Shown: piece after piece, positions 1 through 11,335 of the stretch
How positions within the stretch are numbered: the stretch's first letter is position 1
Layout of the letters: every line of letters starts with the position of its first letter
DNA from: Cryphonectria parasitica EP155
Lineage: Eukaryota; Ascomycota; Sordariomycetes; Diaporthales; Cryphonectriaceae
Reading direction: 5' to 3'
Assembly (NCBI RefSeq): GCF_011745365.1
Contig: NW_024468911.1
Location: 2,970,759-3,034,758, forward strand
Length of the DNA stretch: 64,000 bases
The notes under the pieces: generated by a model
What the model saw: the letters and a program-made list of their open reading frames with translations, nothing else
What the model was told of the DNA's origin: nothing
Databases searched by the model: none
Made by a program: the position numbers and the translations under genes

Positions 1-1743
1 GACTTGTCTTGTTGCCATCCTTGCCTGTCTCAAGGACAGGGGGAGAGTCAAAAGGGAGCCAGGTGATGAGGCATCTGTACAGCATCTCTGTGACTGGGTC
101 TCTGAAATTATTGCCCCACGCGTGACAGCCGAGGAGGAGAAGAGTGCAGGTGTGTAGAAACCTTGCAAGCAGAGAAAGGACCCCGCGCGGAGCCGTATCT
201 CACACAAAAGGAATAGCAAACGATGAGCCGCCCGAGTACGAGCAGGTCGCACAGCAAAGTCGCGAACTAGGACGCTATGGCGTCGAAATACTGTGGCTCT
301 GCAGCAATGACCACGCGGCCACGCTCAGCGAGGAGGTGCTCCTCACCGTCATCTCCTTCACTGCTACCAAGACAGCAAGTGTGTCCGACGTCTCAGACAA
401 GACGTCGGAGGCATACCCATGGACGGACCAGGAAACGAGTCGTCTTTCCCAGGAGGTCGTGCAGCTACAACTCTCAAGCCACGTACAAAAAGACGACTTC
501 ATAGTGGAGACCATCCTGAAGGGCTACCTGCGCCCTATGTTCTCCAGATCCAGACCTAGAACTGTCACGGCATCAGGAAGGAAGGCCGAGTTCCCGGACG
601 AGAACGATCCCCACCGCGGGCTAACAGACGAGACCAAGGAGGTCAAGCCGTGGAAGTATGCAGACCACAGGTCAATAGCCGTCTTCGAATGGGCGGTCCA
701 AGGGGCGGATGTAGGTCTCCCCTCCCCCCTCTCCCTCTTTCCTTTTTCTTCTTCTCAAACAGCCTCTTGATATCGCAAGCTGCAACTGACTTTTTTGTTC
801 GTCATCAAATGATTCAGGAATATCTCATTAGCAAACAGTGGCCACTGTTCATCCCGGTTCTCCTAACGATGGCAGACGACGGGACAACCAGAGTCCGAGC
901 TCGCGGCCTCATCCTCCTGAACATCTTCCTAATGAAATTCCCCGACACCATCCTCCGGGACACCGGCCTCAGCAGCTTGTTCCAAGATGCCATCTTCCCT
1001 ACGCTGCACTTCCTGCCCAGCATCACGCCCGAGGAGGACTCGGTCCAGCTCCTCGGGCCGGCCTACAGAGCGCTTCTGACGCTTGCGCAGAAAGCAAATG
1101 TGGACAACAAGGCTCAGCAGGGGGGATCAGAGGGCAGTCGCTCACCGAGGGCCAGGCTCTTGGATAGGATCTTGCGCCACGGTATCTTCTCGGCTTATTT
1201 TCACGCCAAAGAGCACGTGCGCATCGTCAGTGTGTTGCTTTCGCAGACGGCCGACATTGTCAGGGAGATGGGCATTCAAGCCGTCAAACATCTGAAAGTG
1301 AGTAATCAAGTTTATAAAAACCGCGATTGCAATTGCTTGCTTATGAGGGTATCTAAACAGTGCTAATTATATGCGTACAGGATCTGATCCCTATGCACTC
1401 TGAAGTCATGACAAATCCCTTTGCGCCCTTGGCGCCAGACATGCTGCTTTCCGCTCTACATTCCCTCGAATCGTTAATTTCAATTTGTTGGCCGCGACTC
1501 TCCACACCGGCCTACCAGGATGAACTGGTCAAGGCTCTCGTCGTCTGCTTTCTGAACGTGCACGACGAGAAGAGCAACGACTCCGACAAGGACTTGGTGC
1601 TGATCCAGACCACTCTCATCCGGACAGCAGCCATGCTTTCCAATGCGATAAAGAGCGGCCAAGAGGGAGACGGCCTGAAGGGAAAAGTAGCACCGCTGAT
1701 CGCGCAAGAGCCTCTCCTCGCAGATCTCTTCAAGGATCTTTGA
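1..1743 (+). CDS. tti2: TTI2, TTT-complex subunit (5' end missing)
   Basis: Tti2-family protein. Together with Tel2 and Tti1 it forms the TTT co-chaperone complex that helps PIKK kinases (TOR, ATM/Tel1, ATR/Mec1, Tra1) fold and assemble. The start lies left of the window. Visible exons are <2-149, 211-710, 818-1297 and 1381-1743. All junctions keep frame with GT..AG introns, and the last acceptor is GCGTACAG. The family-typical stretches are 'FEWAVQGAD', 'KQWPLFIPVLLT' followed by 'RARGL', and 'DTGLSSLFQDAIFPTLHFLPS'. The protein is alpha-helical and HEAT-like, with no catalytic motif. It ends 57 bases before the stop codon of the convergent FIG4 gene, so the two 3' UTRs probably overlap. The first intron acceptor (CACAAAAG at 210) is the least certain boundary. 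Confidence 0.85.
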
Positions 1744-1800
1744 CAACCTGTCTCTGAAGAAAGAAATGGCCTACCGCCACTCGCCAGGCCTAGCCGACTC

Positions 1801-4800
1801 CTAGTCGACAGGTTGCTGCTTGAACAGGCTCTTTCCACGAAGCCACTTGCCATAGGCTTTGTAGCGCTTCTTGTGCACGTCCTCCTCCTTTACCGTCAGC
1901 GGGTCCTCTCCAACCTTCAGCAGCTCAGAGTACATGTGCCAGTAATCATCGACCGCACTGCCGCCACCACCGCCGCCGCCTCCTCCTCCTTCTCCTCCTC
2001 CACCACCCCCAGCGAGACCTGCGCTTCCTGAAGAGGATCCAGGCGGCATGAGCAACAGACCATCACTCTGCCAGCTCCCGTTGATGTACTCCTGGTATTC
2101 GCTGTCGGCCACATCGGCCGGTGTGTCGGACGATACCACCAGCGGAAGATTTTGCGGATGACTGACATAACGAATGTAGTCTTCAGCCTCTTGCGCGCTG
2201 ACGGACGGGTTCAGGGACTCATGGACGACTTTTGTAAAGGTCCACTGCGCCTGGCGAGATTTCTCAAGCGGCGTTGCCTTGACCTTGGGCTGGTTGGCTT
2301 CGGCTGGGAGCTCGACATTCCCATTCACAACCGGTGTAGCAGGCTCCTTCATGATGCCGTGCGGGCTGCCGTTCAGGGGAGGCTTGTCCTGGACAGGTGA
2401 CTGGTGGAGCCAGCGCTGCAGCGAGAGGCCCTTGTTTGTGTGGCCCGCCTTCCCAGACGCAATGGACGCGGTGTCGTCGTCACCATCACCGGCCTTGGCG
2501 ATTTCATTTGGGTCCAGTATCGTCACGCCCTTTTTTGGTTTGCGCTTGTCGTGGCCATCGGCGTCTGTCTCGGTACGGGCGCGCACATGGAATGGGCTGA
2601 GGTCGTAGCGGCCGTCCTGCGTGGACTTGAAAGGTATGTACTTGATGGTTGAGTTCATCTTGTACGGGAACATCTTCTGCAGGGACGACAGGGTCAGAGG
2701 GCGATAGTACTCGAGCCAGTAGTCGTCGAAGTAAGAAATTGGCATCTTGGCGGCGGCGCCCTTGGGCGGCGCATAGTCCGGCAGTGTGTGTTCCTTGAGA
2801 AAGTCCGGCGTGTACCACTCGATATAGCTCCTTTTGTTCTCGTTCGCCCATGTCCTCGGGTCTGCATGGTGCAAGTAATAATCCGTCGCCAGGTCCCACA
2901 GCATCGGCTGCCCCTGCGCAAAGATGTAGTTACCCAGGAATAAATTATAGGCCTCCTGCCGCTGCCCGTCCATGAAAGAGTTGTTGTAGTATCGCTTGAA
3001 GCTCTCAATCATATCGCGGCTGTGGCTCGTCCACTGGTTGATCTTGCGGTACGTTTCCATGGTGTTGACGAGCTGCGATCCGCCGTACTGTACAGCGATG
3101 GTGTCCCCGTGGTCGTGGTACATGTGCGTAAACAGGTTGACCGCGTCCGTGTCATACTCGATCGCCGTGTCGCCCAGGATCCCCAGGGCGTGCAGCTGGT
3201 GGCCGAGCGCGCGCTTGCCGATCACAAACTGCGCGGCGTTGGTTCGGTCCAAGCAGTCGATGCAATTGGTGCGTGCGACACCATTCTGCACGCGCTTGGG
3301 GCTGACCACCCCGTCGCCGTTCTGGAAGAAGCCGGTCGTCACGACAACGTCCTCGGCGATGTCCTCCAGGGTCTGGATGACGTCCTGGGCGGGGTCCTTG
3401 GCGGCGCGGGACATGTCCCAGTGGCGCTGGATGATCTGGTTCTTCTCGGGCAAAAACTGGTTGAGGTACGTGATGGCCCTGCGAAACTCGTCCAACAGCT
3501 TGGACTCGCGAGGCGTCCGCTCCTTGGCCTTGACGAGGTTGAGCACGTAGATGGGTGAGCCGTAGCGCTCGAATAAATTGTCAAAGTGCAGCGCGGCGGC
3601 GCTGTAGAAAGGATCGACCAGGTTGAGCTCGATGGGTGGCTTCGGAGTGACACCTGTATTGTCCTGTGTCCAGTAGAGAGGGATGGATCCACGGTGCTGA
3701 ACATAGGACGTATACTCCGGGCTGGCATAAAGCTTCCCGCCGGGTGCATGGAAGGATGTCGTGAGCGCCTCGGATACGATCTGTTCCGTCTCGACATCGT
3801 TTGCCACATAGCCAAGGTCATTGGCTCCGCGCTTCAGAAAACGAGCTCCTGCAAAATACCTGGATCGCCGTGCGATGATGGCAATGAACGCAGTCCGACC
3901 GTAGATGGACACCGAAGCCTGGTCTACATAGCCGTGTATGATGGGACGGCACCAGTCAAAGGGATCTTTGAGGGCGTCCACCGCAGGTCGCAGGAGATGA
4001 CTATTCCAAACGAACATTGTGTTCGGGTCGTCATCCACCGAGCAGGGCAGGCCATTGTTCAGGGCGATGCGCTCCTTGGTGATGTTGTGCTGTAGGGTCC
4101 GCGTGACATCATACGAGTAGCTGTAGTAGAAGGACCTGGTGAGGTCAAGGTTGTTGAGGATGGACAGGAAACGAGACTCTTCGGTGTTCCGCCCGTCGGT
4201 CTTGTACCTGGCGGGAGTGAGGGGGATGAGCTCGGTGCCCTCGATCTGGTAGATGTAGTGGCCACCGAGCATAGCCACAATGCTCCTCTTGGTGATGAGC
4301 AGCATGTAGTAGGGCCCAGTAAACTTGATGAACCCCAGGAGGCCCCAGGTGGTGCACTTCAGCCTGATGCCTCCAGTACCCTTGTTCCCGTCGTCGATGG
4401 TGTCGAGAAGCTGGTTCATCTGCTTCTGCGTATAGACGATCTTGTCATCAGTGATGCTCAGATCGCTGTCGTCAACCATCCTGTCGATCTTGAGGATGCG
4501 ATACCGCTTCTCTGTCACGTCCCCTCCCACGATATAGTACCTGCTCGCCGTCTCGTACAGGCTGAACTTGTGCATCTTGTGCACGAGCCTCCTCCTCGGC
4601 CTGCCCTCCTCGCCAGCGTCCTCTGTCCCAGTGACGCCATCGAACTCCTCCTCGGACGCAAGCCCGTGTGTGCCACTCCGGCTCGCTGGATCTGGGCTCG
4701 ACGTGCGGTGAAAGGGCTCTGCGACGGTAGGGTCATCGTCATCGTTGGCCTCTGCCGTCGGTGGTACGTGGGAGGCAGACTTGGCAGGTAGGGGCCGGCC

Positions 4801-4989
4801 ATCCTGCTCTGGGTCGTTCCGCAGCTGTGGAAAGGGGGCCTGAGGGCCGACAATGTTGACAGGAGTGGGCGGGTTCGAACTCGAGGGCGTACCGGTGCCA
4901 ATGGTAATGCCAATGCCAATACCGCCGGCGCCTGGAGAAGATGGACCAGGCACCGAGTCTGGGCCCTCGTCACCAATCGTGTTGTCCAT
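1801..4989 (-). CDS. fig4: FIG4-type SAC phosphoinositide 5-phosphatase
   Basis: Single uninterrupted frame of 1062 aa starting at the ATG at 4989. The SAC-domain phosphatase signature C-x5-R-T is present (Cys576 to Arg582 in RTNCIDCLDRTNAAQF). Segments diagnostic of Fig4 rather than Sac1 follow it, including 'IEWYTPDFLKEH' and 'YWLEYYRPLTLSSLQKMFP'. There is no C-terminal membrane segment, as expected for Fig4, which acts on PI(3,5)P2 at the vacuole/endosome with Vac14 and Fab1. The N-terminal ~130 residues are low complexity (Ser/Pro/Gly/acidic). A pure glycine run of variable-looking length sits near residues 985-1010, encoded by GCC/TCC-type repeats at about 1963-2010. The protein is longer than yeast Fig4 (879 aa), mostly through these disordered ends. 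I am sure of the family; the substrate is inferred from it. Confidence 0.93.
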   Translation of the reverse strand: MDNTIGDEGPDSVPGPSSPGAGGIGIGITIGTGTPSSSNPPTPVNIVGPQAPFPQLRNDPEQDGRPLPAKSASHVPPTAEANDDDDPTVAEPFHRTSSPDPASRSGTHGLASEEEFDGVTGTEDAGEEGRPRRRLVHKMHKFSLYETASRYYIVGGDVTEKRYRILKIDRMVDDSDLSITDDKIVYTQKQMNQLLDTIDDGNKGTGGIRLKCTTWGLLGFIKFTGPYYMLLITKRSIVAMLGGHYIYQIEGTELIPLTPARYKTDGRNTEESRFLSILNNLDLTRSFYYSYSYDVTRTLQHNITKERIALNNGLPCSVDDDPNTMFVWNSHLLRPAVDALKDPFDWCRPIIHGYVDQASVSIYGRTAFIAIIARRSRYFAGARFLKRGANDLGYVANDVETEQIVSEALTTSFHAPGGKLYASPEYTSYVQHRGSIPLYWTQDNTGVTPKPPIELNLVDPFYSAAALHFDNLFERYGSPIYVLNLVKAKERTPRESKLLDEFRRAITYLNQFLPEKNQIIQRHWDMSRAAKDPAQDVIQTLEDIAEDVVVTTGFFQNGDGVVSPKRVQNGVARTNCIDCLDRTNAAQFVIGKRALGHQLHALGILGDTAIEYDTDAVNLFTHMYHDHGDTIAVQYGGSQLVNTMETYRKINQWTSHSRDMIESFKRYYNNSFMDGQRQEAYNLFLGNYIFAQGQPMLWDLATDYYLHHADPRTWANENKRSYIEWYTPDFLKEHTLPDYAPPKGAAAKMPISYFDDYWLEYYRPLTLSSLQKMFPYKMNSTIKYIPFKSTQDGRYDLSPFHVRARTETDADGHDKRKPKKGVTILDPNEIAKAGDGDDDTASIASGKAGHTNKGLSLQRWLHQSPVQDKPPLNGSPHGIMKEPATPVVNGNVELPAEANQPKVKATPLEKSRQAQWTFTKVVHESLNPSVSAQEAEDYIRYVSHPQNLPLVVSSDTPADVADSEYQEYINGSWQSDGLLLMPPGSSSGSAGLAGGGGGGEGGGGGGGGGGSAVDDYWHMYSELLKVGEDPLTVKEEDVHKKRYKAYGKWLRGKSLFKQQPVD

Positions 4990-5780
4990 CTGTGCGTGAG
5001 AGAGGAAGATTCCGTGCTCTGGCCCGGAGGCCGTCTGAGCTTCTCGGCGTGGTTTGTGTTATATTAGTTGCGTGCGAGTGTTGTGGAAAGGTTTCGAGTT
5101 GGGTGCAATCACAAGCTGGGTCAGGCGCTGTCGTATGTAGCACTAACATCCTTGAGTGCTGCCAGCAAGCCTTGCCTTTGGGAGACAATGATGCAAGTCC
5201 CCGCTGTTGCAGTTAGCTTGCCTTATCATTACTAGCCCGAGGTAGGCGCAGGATAACCTCTGACCAATCATCTCACACCAATCATCAGCGCAGCATACAA
5301 GTACAGGCTCTGTTCTCTTGATGATGATTATCAAATACAAATCATCTTGACATAGACACCCCATTCCACCTGCCCTATACAATGATTGTGCTGACAAAGG
5401 ACCAGTATGACTTGCATAAGAAAGCGGGGCGAACTCAGGCCCTACTATGCAAGTACAGTAAATGATGGACTGAAAAGGGAACAAGGCGGGATAGGGCGGA
5501 AGCATCTTACGCGACCCAATGACAGGCGTGGGATTTGTGATTTGGAATACACGTATCTCAAAATGGACGATATAGTAGCTTTAAGGCGACGCTATTTATC
5601 TTTGGAAGAAGAGGGAGGGGTGGTGGAAAACCACAAGTACTTATATAAACTCGTGCGGGGTGGTGAACGAGTGAGAGCATCCGAGCCCATCTTCAGAACT
5701 CCAGAATTCATTCCCCCCAGTTTCAAGCAAAGGACCAATTTGCCCTATAAAAGACCTTGGACTCGCGAGAAATTCAAAAA
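4990..5780. other. Intergenic: divergent promoter FIG4 / catalase-like
   Basis: About 0.8 kb between the start of FIG4 (minus) and the start of the catalase-like gene (plus). The stretch is pyrimidine/purine mixed, and I see no gene or repeat. A short TATA-like run (CTATAAAAG, about 5744) lies some 35 bases upstream of the catalase-like ATG. Confidence 0.5.
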
Positions 5781-6885
5781 ATGCCTCTTCCAGCAGACGA
5801 GCACGTGGTGGAGACTAGTAAAGGGCTGGTTGACACCCTTCACGGAATCTTTGGTCCTCATCCTGGATTCCGCCCCGGTTCGGATTCCCTCTACTGATTG
5901 CATTCCTTGTTATGATAATAGTAGGGAAGAAATGTGCTAAAGGTATCACGTCGTACCAAATATGTAGCCCACGCAAAGGGTATCCTTCTCAAGGGCACCT
6001 TTACACCAACGGCAGAGGCGGGCAAACTCTCCATGGCACAGCATTTTAACGAGCCTTCGACCCCAGTCATCGCTCGGTTCTCCAACTGTGAGTGCGCGAA
6101 CCAACCCCAGGCTGTAGATTCCTCTTCATCGTAAGCATGGATGCAAACAAAAGCTAATCACTATAAAAACAGCGACCGGTCTGCCCGACGTCTCTGACGC
6201 CTCGCCTAACGCCCAGCCCAATGGCTTTGCACTTCGCTTCCAGCTCGCCTCGCACCCGCGGCGCAAGCACACGGACATCATCGGCCACAGCGTCGACGGC
6301 TTCCCCGGCTCCAACGGTGACGAGGCCCTCGCCTTCTTCCGGGCGCTAAAGGACGGCGAGATTGAGTCGTACCTGGGCACACACCCCAAGGCGCTGGCTT
6401 TCGTGCAGGCGCCCAAGCCGTTCCCGGAGAGCTTCGCGACCCAGCGCTTCTTCTCGGTCAACGCGTTCAAGCTGGTCGACGCGGGCGGGAAGGGTACGTT
6501 TGTGCGCTACAGGATCGAGCCCGCAGTGGGCCTCAAGACGCTGAGCGCCGAGGAAGTGGCCTCGAAGGCGGAAGACTACCTGTTCAGCGAGGTCCCCAGG
6601 CTGCTGGGGACTGGCCCTATCAAGTTCAGGCTGACAGTGCAGGTGGCGGAGGAAGGGGATGTGACGGATGACTGCTGTGTTCACTGGCCAGAGGAGAGGC
6701 AGGTGGTAGAGCTCGGGACGATCAACCTGGAGGGGCTGGTGGAGGATGATGCGGCGGAGCAGAAGCAGATCATCTTCGATCCGATCCCGAGAGATGTCCC
6801 GGGCGTCGAGCCCTCAGGTGACCCTCTGCTGGACGTCAGGGCTGCCATGTATCTCATCAGCGGGCGAGAGCGTCGTGCTGCCTGA
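5781..6885 (+). CDS. Catalase-like heme peroxidase (mini-catalase)
   Basis: Three exons (5781-5877, 5968-6087, 6173-6885) give a 309-aa protein of the small catalase-related (SrpA-like) type, much shorter than classical catalases of 480-700 aa. Exon 1 ends in HPGFRP and joins to AHAKG, so the distal histidine is His34. Exon 2 ends in 'VIARFS', the conserved strand that leads to the heme pocket. Near the C-terminus RAAMY supplies the catalase R-x3-Y heme-ligand motif (Arg295, Tyr299). Such proteins use peroxides to oxidise organic substrates rather than dismutating H2O2 efficiently. No signal peptide or obvious PTS1 is present, so it is probably cytosolic. The start was chosen because it gives the canonical HPGFRPAHAKG junction; a longer frame over the same DNA (5407-5940) does not. 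Confidence 0.88.
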
Positions 6886-8599
6886 TTTTCTGTCGTCCAA
6901 AGCCATTCTGGCTGCGTGGCCCTTGTTTTATTTGTTGCGCAGTTATCGACTGCTGAACAATTAGATCAACTTCAACCCTGATTTCCCCCCCCCCCCCCAA
7001 TATCTCCACGACCCCGGTTCTCCACCGTTACTTCGGGCCGGTCGAGCCCGTGTAGCAGCGGCCCGTTGGTGGGGCCTGTCAAAGTAAGACCCGGCCAGCA
7101 CCGGCGTGCCCAAATACTATGTACTTTAAGTATATTGTAGTATATAAAATAGTGTGGCTGGCCAGATCCTCAAGGATTGTGTGCGAACTTAAACGCTGAT
7201 CTGTTTGGGTGATCTACAATGACCAGGCCCCGACCACGCCTCACTCGAGCCAGACATGTACACGAAAATGACACAAGTCATCAAGCCAGGAGGGAGAGCA
7301 GAAACTGGGATATTCCAACGCATTATTTGTAAAGAGGGAAGAAAGAAAGGAAAAAGAAGAGCTCCATGAGATTTGTTATTACCACCGTCTTGACACCCTG
7401 GAGAGAGAAACGATGATCATCGTGTCATCGTCACCAAACAGTAAGACCGTTTCCCCCCTCTCTCATGCGGCGGCGCCCGCTCCATGCATGAATGCCCATG
7501 GATAATTCGAGAAACCGTCCTTGTCAGATCATATCGCGAATTCTCCTTCAACCCTCCGATCGAAGAAGTTCCATGCAGCTTGACGTCGAAAAGGCGGTGG
7601 ACCCCTTCCTCTCCCAAAAGTACGATGTACGAGGACGACCTTTCTTGCGACCCTTGAGAAAAGGATCTTACGATGCCACACCCTGAAAACGTGGGCGGGG
7701 GCAGCAGCCATTACCATAGTTTAAGTCCACCCACCAAAAGCGGGGCTTCATGGTGTATGGTGGCGGGGTACGATGATGTCAATCTGCAGTGAATGTGGCT
7801 CGTGCAAATTTGCATGGCACGTTGATGAGAAGATGTCATGGCTCTGGTGTAGAAATATTCCAGCTGGACATGTTCAGTATTCATGAGAGCCCAAATATTT
7901 GGAGCCCATCAGCTGCACAGTCCTGCATTGCACATCAAATTTCAGGAGTGACAGATCTCATAGACAAGCCACAATAGACGATCAATATGGGATAGCAGTT
8001 TGTGAGTGTCGTCCACAGGGGATGAATTTAAGAGAAGAGAGGGCTGGCTTATCGTTAGGGGTCCCGCCACTCCTGCAACGCAGAATGACATCAGTGGGTT
8101 GTCAGGGGTGGGATACCCTGCGTCTTGTCTTCCAACCAACCGCATGGCAGCGCGGAGTATTTCTCTCACCACACCACATCGTACCACTCGCAATATTTCA
8201 GCTACTATACTCCTATATACTCTATATCAGACCAGACTACTAGAAAAAATGGTTACTTTGGTGACTGCCGGTCCGAGCTAACTGACCATGTCAAGATGGG
8301 GTTCTCTTTGACTCCTGTTGGCACCTGCGTGTGACACATTCCACTGGCCATGCGTGTTGTGTTGCATCACACTTTCCATGTCGTACGCTACCCACCTCAT
8401 CCATTTGCCGACCCCTAATTTTGTACAAAAGAACAGCCAGAGGCTTCTTCTAGGCATCAAATTAGTATAGGTGGGTGACTAGTCTCACTATCAAACAATA
8501 TCCCGAGACCTATCAATTATTGTTTCACTCAATTTTGACCTCATTCTTGTGCTTTTGTTTTCTGGAAAGACACCCATATCCTGAGAATAAAATAGCGTC
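6886..8599. other. Intergenic, 1.7 kb
   Basis: No convincing gene. It contains a run of 14 C at 6985-6998 just after the catalase-like gene, and AT-rich patches including TATATAAAATAG near 7141. Reading frames here are short, overlapping and without recognisable protein character. Confidence 0.5.
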
Positions 8600-9670
8600 A
8601 TGTCCTCATCGAGGCGACACAGAACAAAGAACGCCGACTACAAAGACGCCTCTACCAGCAGTGAAGATGGCTCGCGCCGTCGCCATTCGAATCTATCCCG
8701 TGGCTACCGGCCGGGCGTCCAGAGGGAGGATTCCCTTATAAAAACAACCCATCAGCCCGAGGCCCAAAAGAAATACGACAGCGGATGGGATACCGACTAC
8801 GACCCCAAGGATAAATATTACCTCTCAGACGAGGAAGACCCTCTGGACTCGTACTTCTCGCCCAGGGCGGCAGCGAGGGAGCCTGCCAAGGAGGAGAATG
8901 ATGGCAGGGAGCAGCGGCGGCAGAGCACCTCGAGAAGGAGGAAGGGGGACAGCCAGACTCGCTCGCATGGGCACTCTCGACGGCGCTCACCCTCACCTTC
9001 ACGCCACCGCTCACGAGAAGACGATGCAGATGACGACGACGGACACAGAAGACACAAAACCACATCCTCGAAGCCGAACCCAGCTTCACACACAAACCAT
9101 CACTCCCGGCCCCAGACAACGAGGGCTGCCTCGTCATACCGCCAGCACCGCAACCACGCCGCCACCACCTCCTCCTCCTCCTCCCGGCCACGCACTACCA
9201 GGGCAGCCTCATCAACCTACACGGGCTCCCGCGCCAGCCGCCCACGGCCACGGCGCGGCCTGTCCGACAAGTCGATCCGGACCATGCCCAAACACGTCCA
9301 GAGCATGGTGAAGCGGCTGGACCCCAGATCCGTCGCCGAGATATCGCGGTTCTGGGACGATTTCCCTTGGCAGGACGCCGCCAAGGTGGCTATGCAGGCC
9401 GGCACCATCGCCGCCATCAAGGTCGGCACCGACTCGATCCCCTGGCCCGTCAAGGGGACCAAGATCGCCTCGGCTGCGCTTGGTGCCGCTGTCGTGGATC
9501 ATGTCTTCAAGCCTAAGAAGAAAGGCGGGATCAAGTACGTCGCCATGCGCCACCTGGCTGAGGCGGCGGTGGGCAGTCTAGTTGTTGGACCGGCTTTGGG
9601 AAAGGCGAGCAAGCGGTCAAGTGGTGGTGGAGGAGGAGGAGGAGGAGGAGGAGGGAGAACGAAGAGGTAA
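8600..9670 (+). CDS. Hypothetical protein, Ser/Arg-rich with small helical C-terminal domain
   Basis: Single exon, 356 aa, from ATG 8600. Residues 1-215 are disordered and rich in Ser, Arg, His, Asp and Thr, with RS/SR dipeptides such as RRRSPSPSRHRSRE, as in splicing-linked or nuclear proteins. Residues ~220-330 look folded: 'TMPKHVQSMVKRLDP', 'FPWQDAAKVAMQAGTIAAIK', then Ala/Gly-rich helices containing 'GTKIASAALGAAVVDHVF'. That part resembles the glycine-zipper-like tail seen in many fungal proteins of unknown function. The C-terminus ends in a glycine run and KR. I do not recognise a family and assign no function. Codon use looks ordinary, so it is probably a real expressed gene. Confidence 0.7.
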   Translation: MSSSRRHRTKNADYKDASTSSEDGSRRRHSNLSRGYRPGVQREDSLIKTTHQPEAQKKYDSGWDTDYDPKDKYYLSDEEDPLDSYFSPRAAAREPAKEENDGREQRRQSTSRRRKGDSQTRSHGHSRRRSPSPSRHRSREDDADDDDGHRRHKTTSSKPNPASHTNHHSRPQTTRAASSYRQHRNHAATTSSSSSRPRTTRAASSTYTGSRASRPRPRRGLSDKSIRTMPKHVQSMVKRLDPRSVAEISRFWDDFPWQDAAKVAMQAGTIAAIKVGTDSIPWPVKGTKIASAALGAAVVDHVFKPKKKGGIKYVAMRHLAEAAVGSLVVGPALGKASKRSSGGGGGGGGGGGRTKR

Positions 9671-11335
9671 GAGTGAATCTGAAAGAAACAGCGTTGAGTC
9701 GACGGCGTATGTATGAATGGCCTAGGTCTGAAGAGAAACGGTGAACGGTCTTGTCAATGCTCAAAATCGAACCATTTGGTCCTTGAACGTCGAATTATAC
9801 ACATCTACAAGTAGACAGATGAGACACAGTCAATTGAAGCCAATGTGAATTCCGATCATGAAGACTTATGCCGCACAAAGACAAGAACCCCGAGATTGTC
9901 AGTATAAGCGATCTATAACTTTCGCATCCTCAGCGAAGGAGCTTCATATGGACATACCTGAATAATCACATATGTGAGTGAATATAGCAGCAATATAATG
10001 AGCGTGCTTCTCTTCGCCTTTCATGTATTACACCTCGAGACGAAAAGTCCTCAAGTCTTCCAAATATGCCCTTCGCCCCCGGGAAATTGTCCACCCGATT
10101 ATGACCGAGGCCCGTTTTCCTGCGTTGATTCTCTTGTTTGTCGCTTTTGGATGCTCTGGAACATTCAGTACGCGTTGACGTTCTTCTATACTAGAAAATC
10201 AAAACGGGCGTACTTGACTCTTTTTCCTGCTTGCACAGACTGCCGATTGGAATCTTGTTGGCAGTTGGCCTCGGTCACGAAGCATGGGCATACATAAGTA
10301 CTTAAGGTATCTAACATTACTTTTTGTGATACATATAATAGTGGCGTATATGCTTTTATACAGATGAGAAATTACGATCACATATATAATGCTCTTGACA
10401 CGACTGTAGTAACTTTGTCCTTTATTCTTATCTCTTTCTCTCAACATCTTCGAAGGAGGGGTGGCCAAAGCGGGGGCCGCACCCCAGTCAGTCAGCCATG
10501 CTCTAAACCATCGTACCGGCTCTTTTTGATTTGCTTTATAAACATTTTCACAACAAAACTTACCAGCGAAGTAGCAAGATACTTAATCTGTTCAGAAATC
10601 ATTCTGCCCAATACTGCAGAGTCCGTGAGGGTTCTGCTCTTCGCTTTTGATTTTTATTTTATTTTAAAATCTATCTCTCTTTTTTCTTTCCATCTGCCTC
10701 CTACCTGCGTGGAAACACAGGATGATCAGGCCGGGCAGTTGTACTTCTGCCTTGGGGCTGGACTCATGGTGCAGTCGGCAGGGCGTGAGATTTGACTTGG
10801 ACAAACAATACTGAGCTTTCCTACCAAATCAAGATCAAGAGTTCGAACCAACGTGAATCCGTTAGTCCATTTCTCCATTTCGCTCGTGTGAGGTTGTGAC
10901 GTTTTTATTTGTCCATACTCATTCATTGCTGAGAAAAACTTCTGAAACTCATCCGGCGCCCTGAATATTCTCACATGAACCAGGTTACATCCGGTGCACA
11001 GGTGAATGGCGTATTCAGAACTGCCTCATGGCACGCAAGATCCAACACAAAGATGACGATGCCATTCTCCTGCAGATTTCATGAGAGCTAAGTATGTACA
11101 TAGAGACTCTGAAGCCGAGGTGCATGTTGCCCTTCAAAAAGCTTGTGTTAAGTTATGGGTTGACGACGCGGTGCATGGTGTTGGGGAATGCTTGGCCAGC
11201 AGTAATATGGATTTGCATTTTAATACAAATCTATTTCATTGTGACCACCAACGCCATCTATCATAACGCAGAGCAGGTTAATTTTAGCCGACTTGCCCTG
11301 CTGCGTTCGTCATCGGGTCTCCTATGTTTTGTCCC
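9671..11335. other. Intergenic, 1.66 kb
   Basis: AT-rich between two genes that end here (hypothetical on plus, FSH hydrolase on minus, convergent). Apart from the weak minus-strand segment at 10726-11036 listed separately, I see nothing in it. Confidence 0.4.
10726..11036 (-). CDS. Possible exon of a small protein (weak)
   Basis: On the minus strand an open stretch reads coherently towards a TGA near 10726 and ends in '...CTMSPAPRQKYNCPA', with earlier segments 'IHLCTGCNLVHVRIF' and 'FQKFFSAMNEYG'. The spaced cysteines suggest the C-terminal exon of a small cysteine-containing protein, or the remnant of one. No in-frame ATG with a signal peptide is joined to it without guessing an intron, and a stop closes the frame just upstream. 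It could be a chance open frame. No family recognised. Confidence 0.22.

Noticed and set aside
5407..5940. Long plus-strand open frame before the catalase-like gene
   Set aside because: It overlaps catalase exon 1 in another frame; the spliced model gives the conserved HPGFRPAHAKG junction, so this frame is incidental.
10364..10795. 143-codon open frame on plus
   Set aside because: Composition follows AT-rich DNA (Phe/Leu/Ser runs) and it overlaps the weak minus-strand segment; no family resemblance.
10838..10850. GAGTTCGAACC as a tRNA T-loop
   Set aside because: No A-box, acceptor stem or anticodon arm can be fitted around it; no tRNA gene was recognised anywhere in the window.
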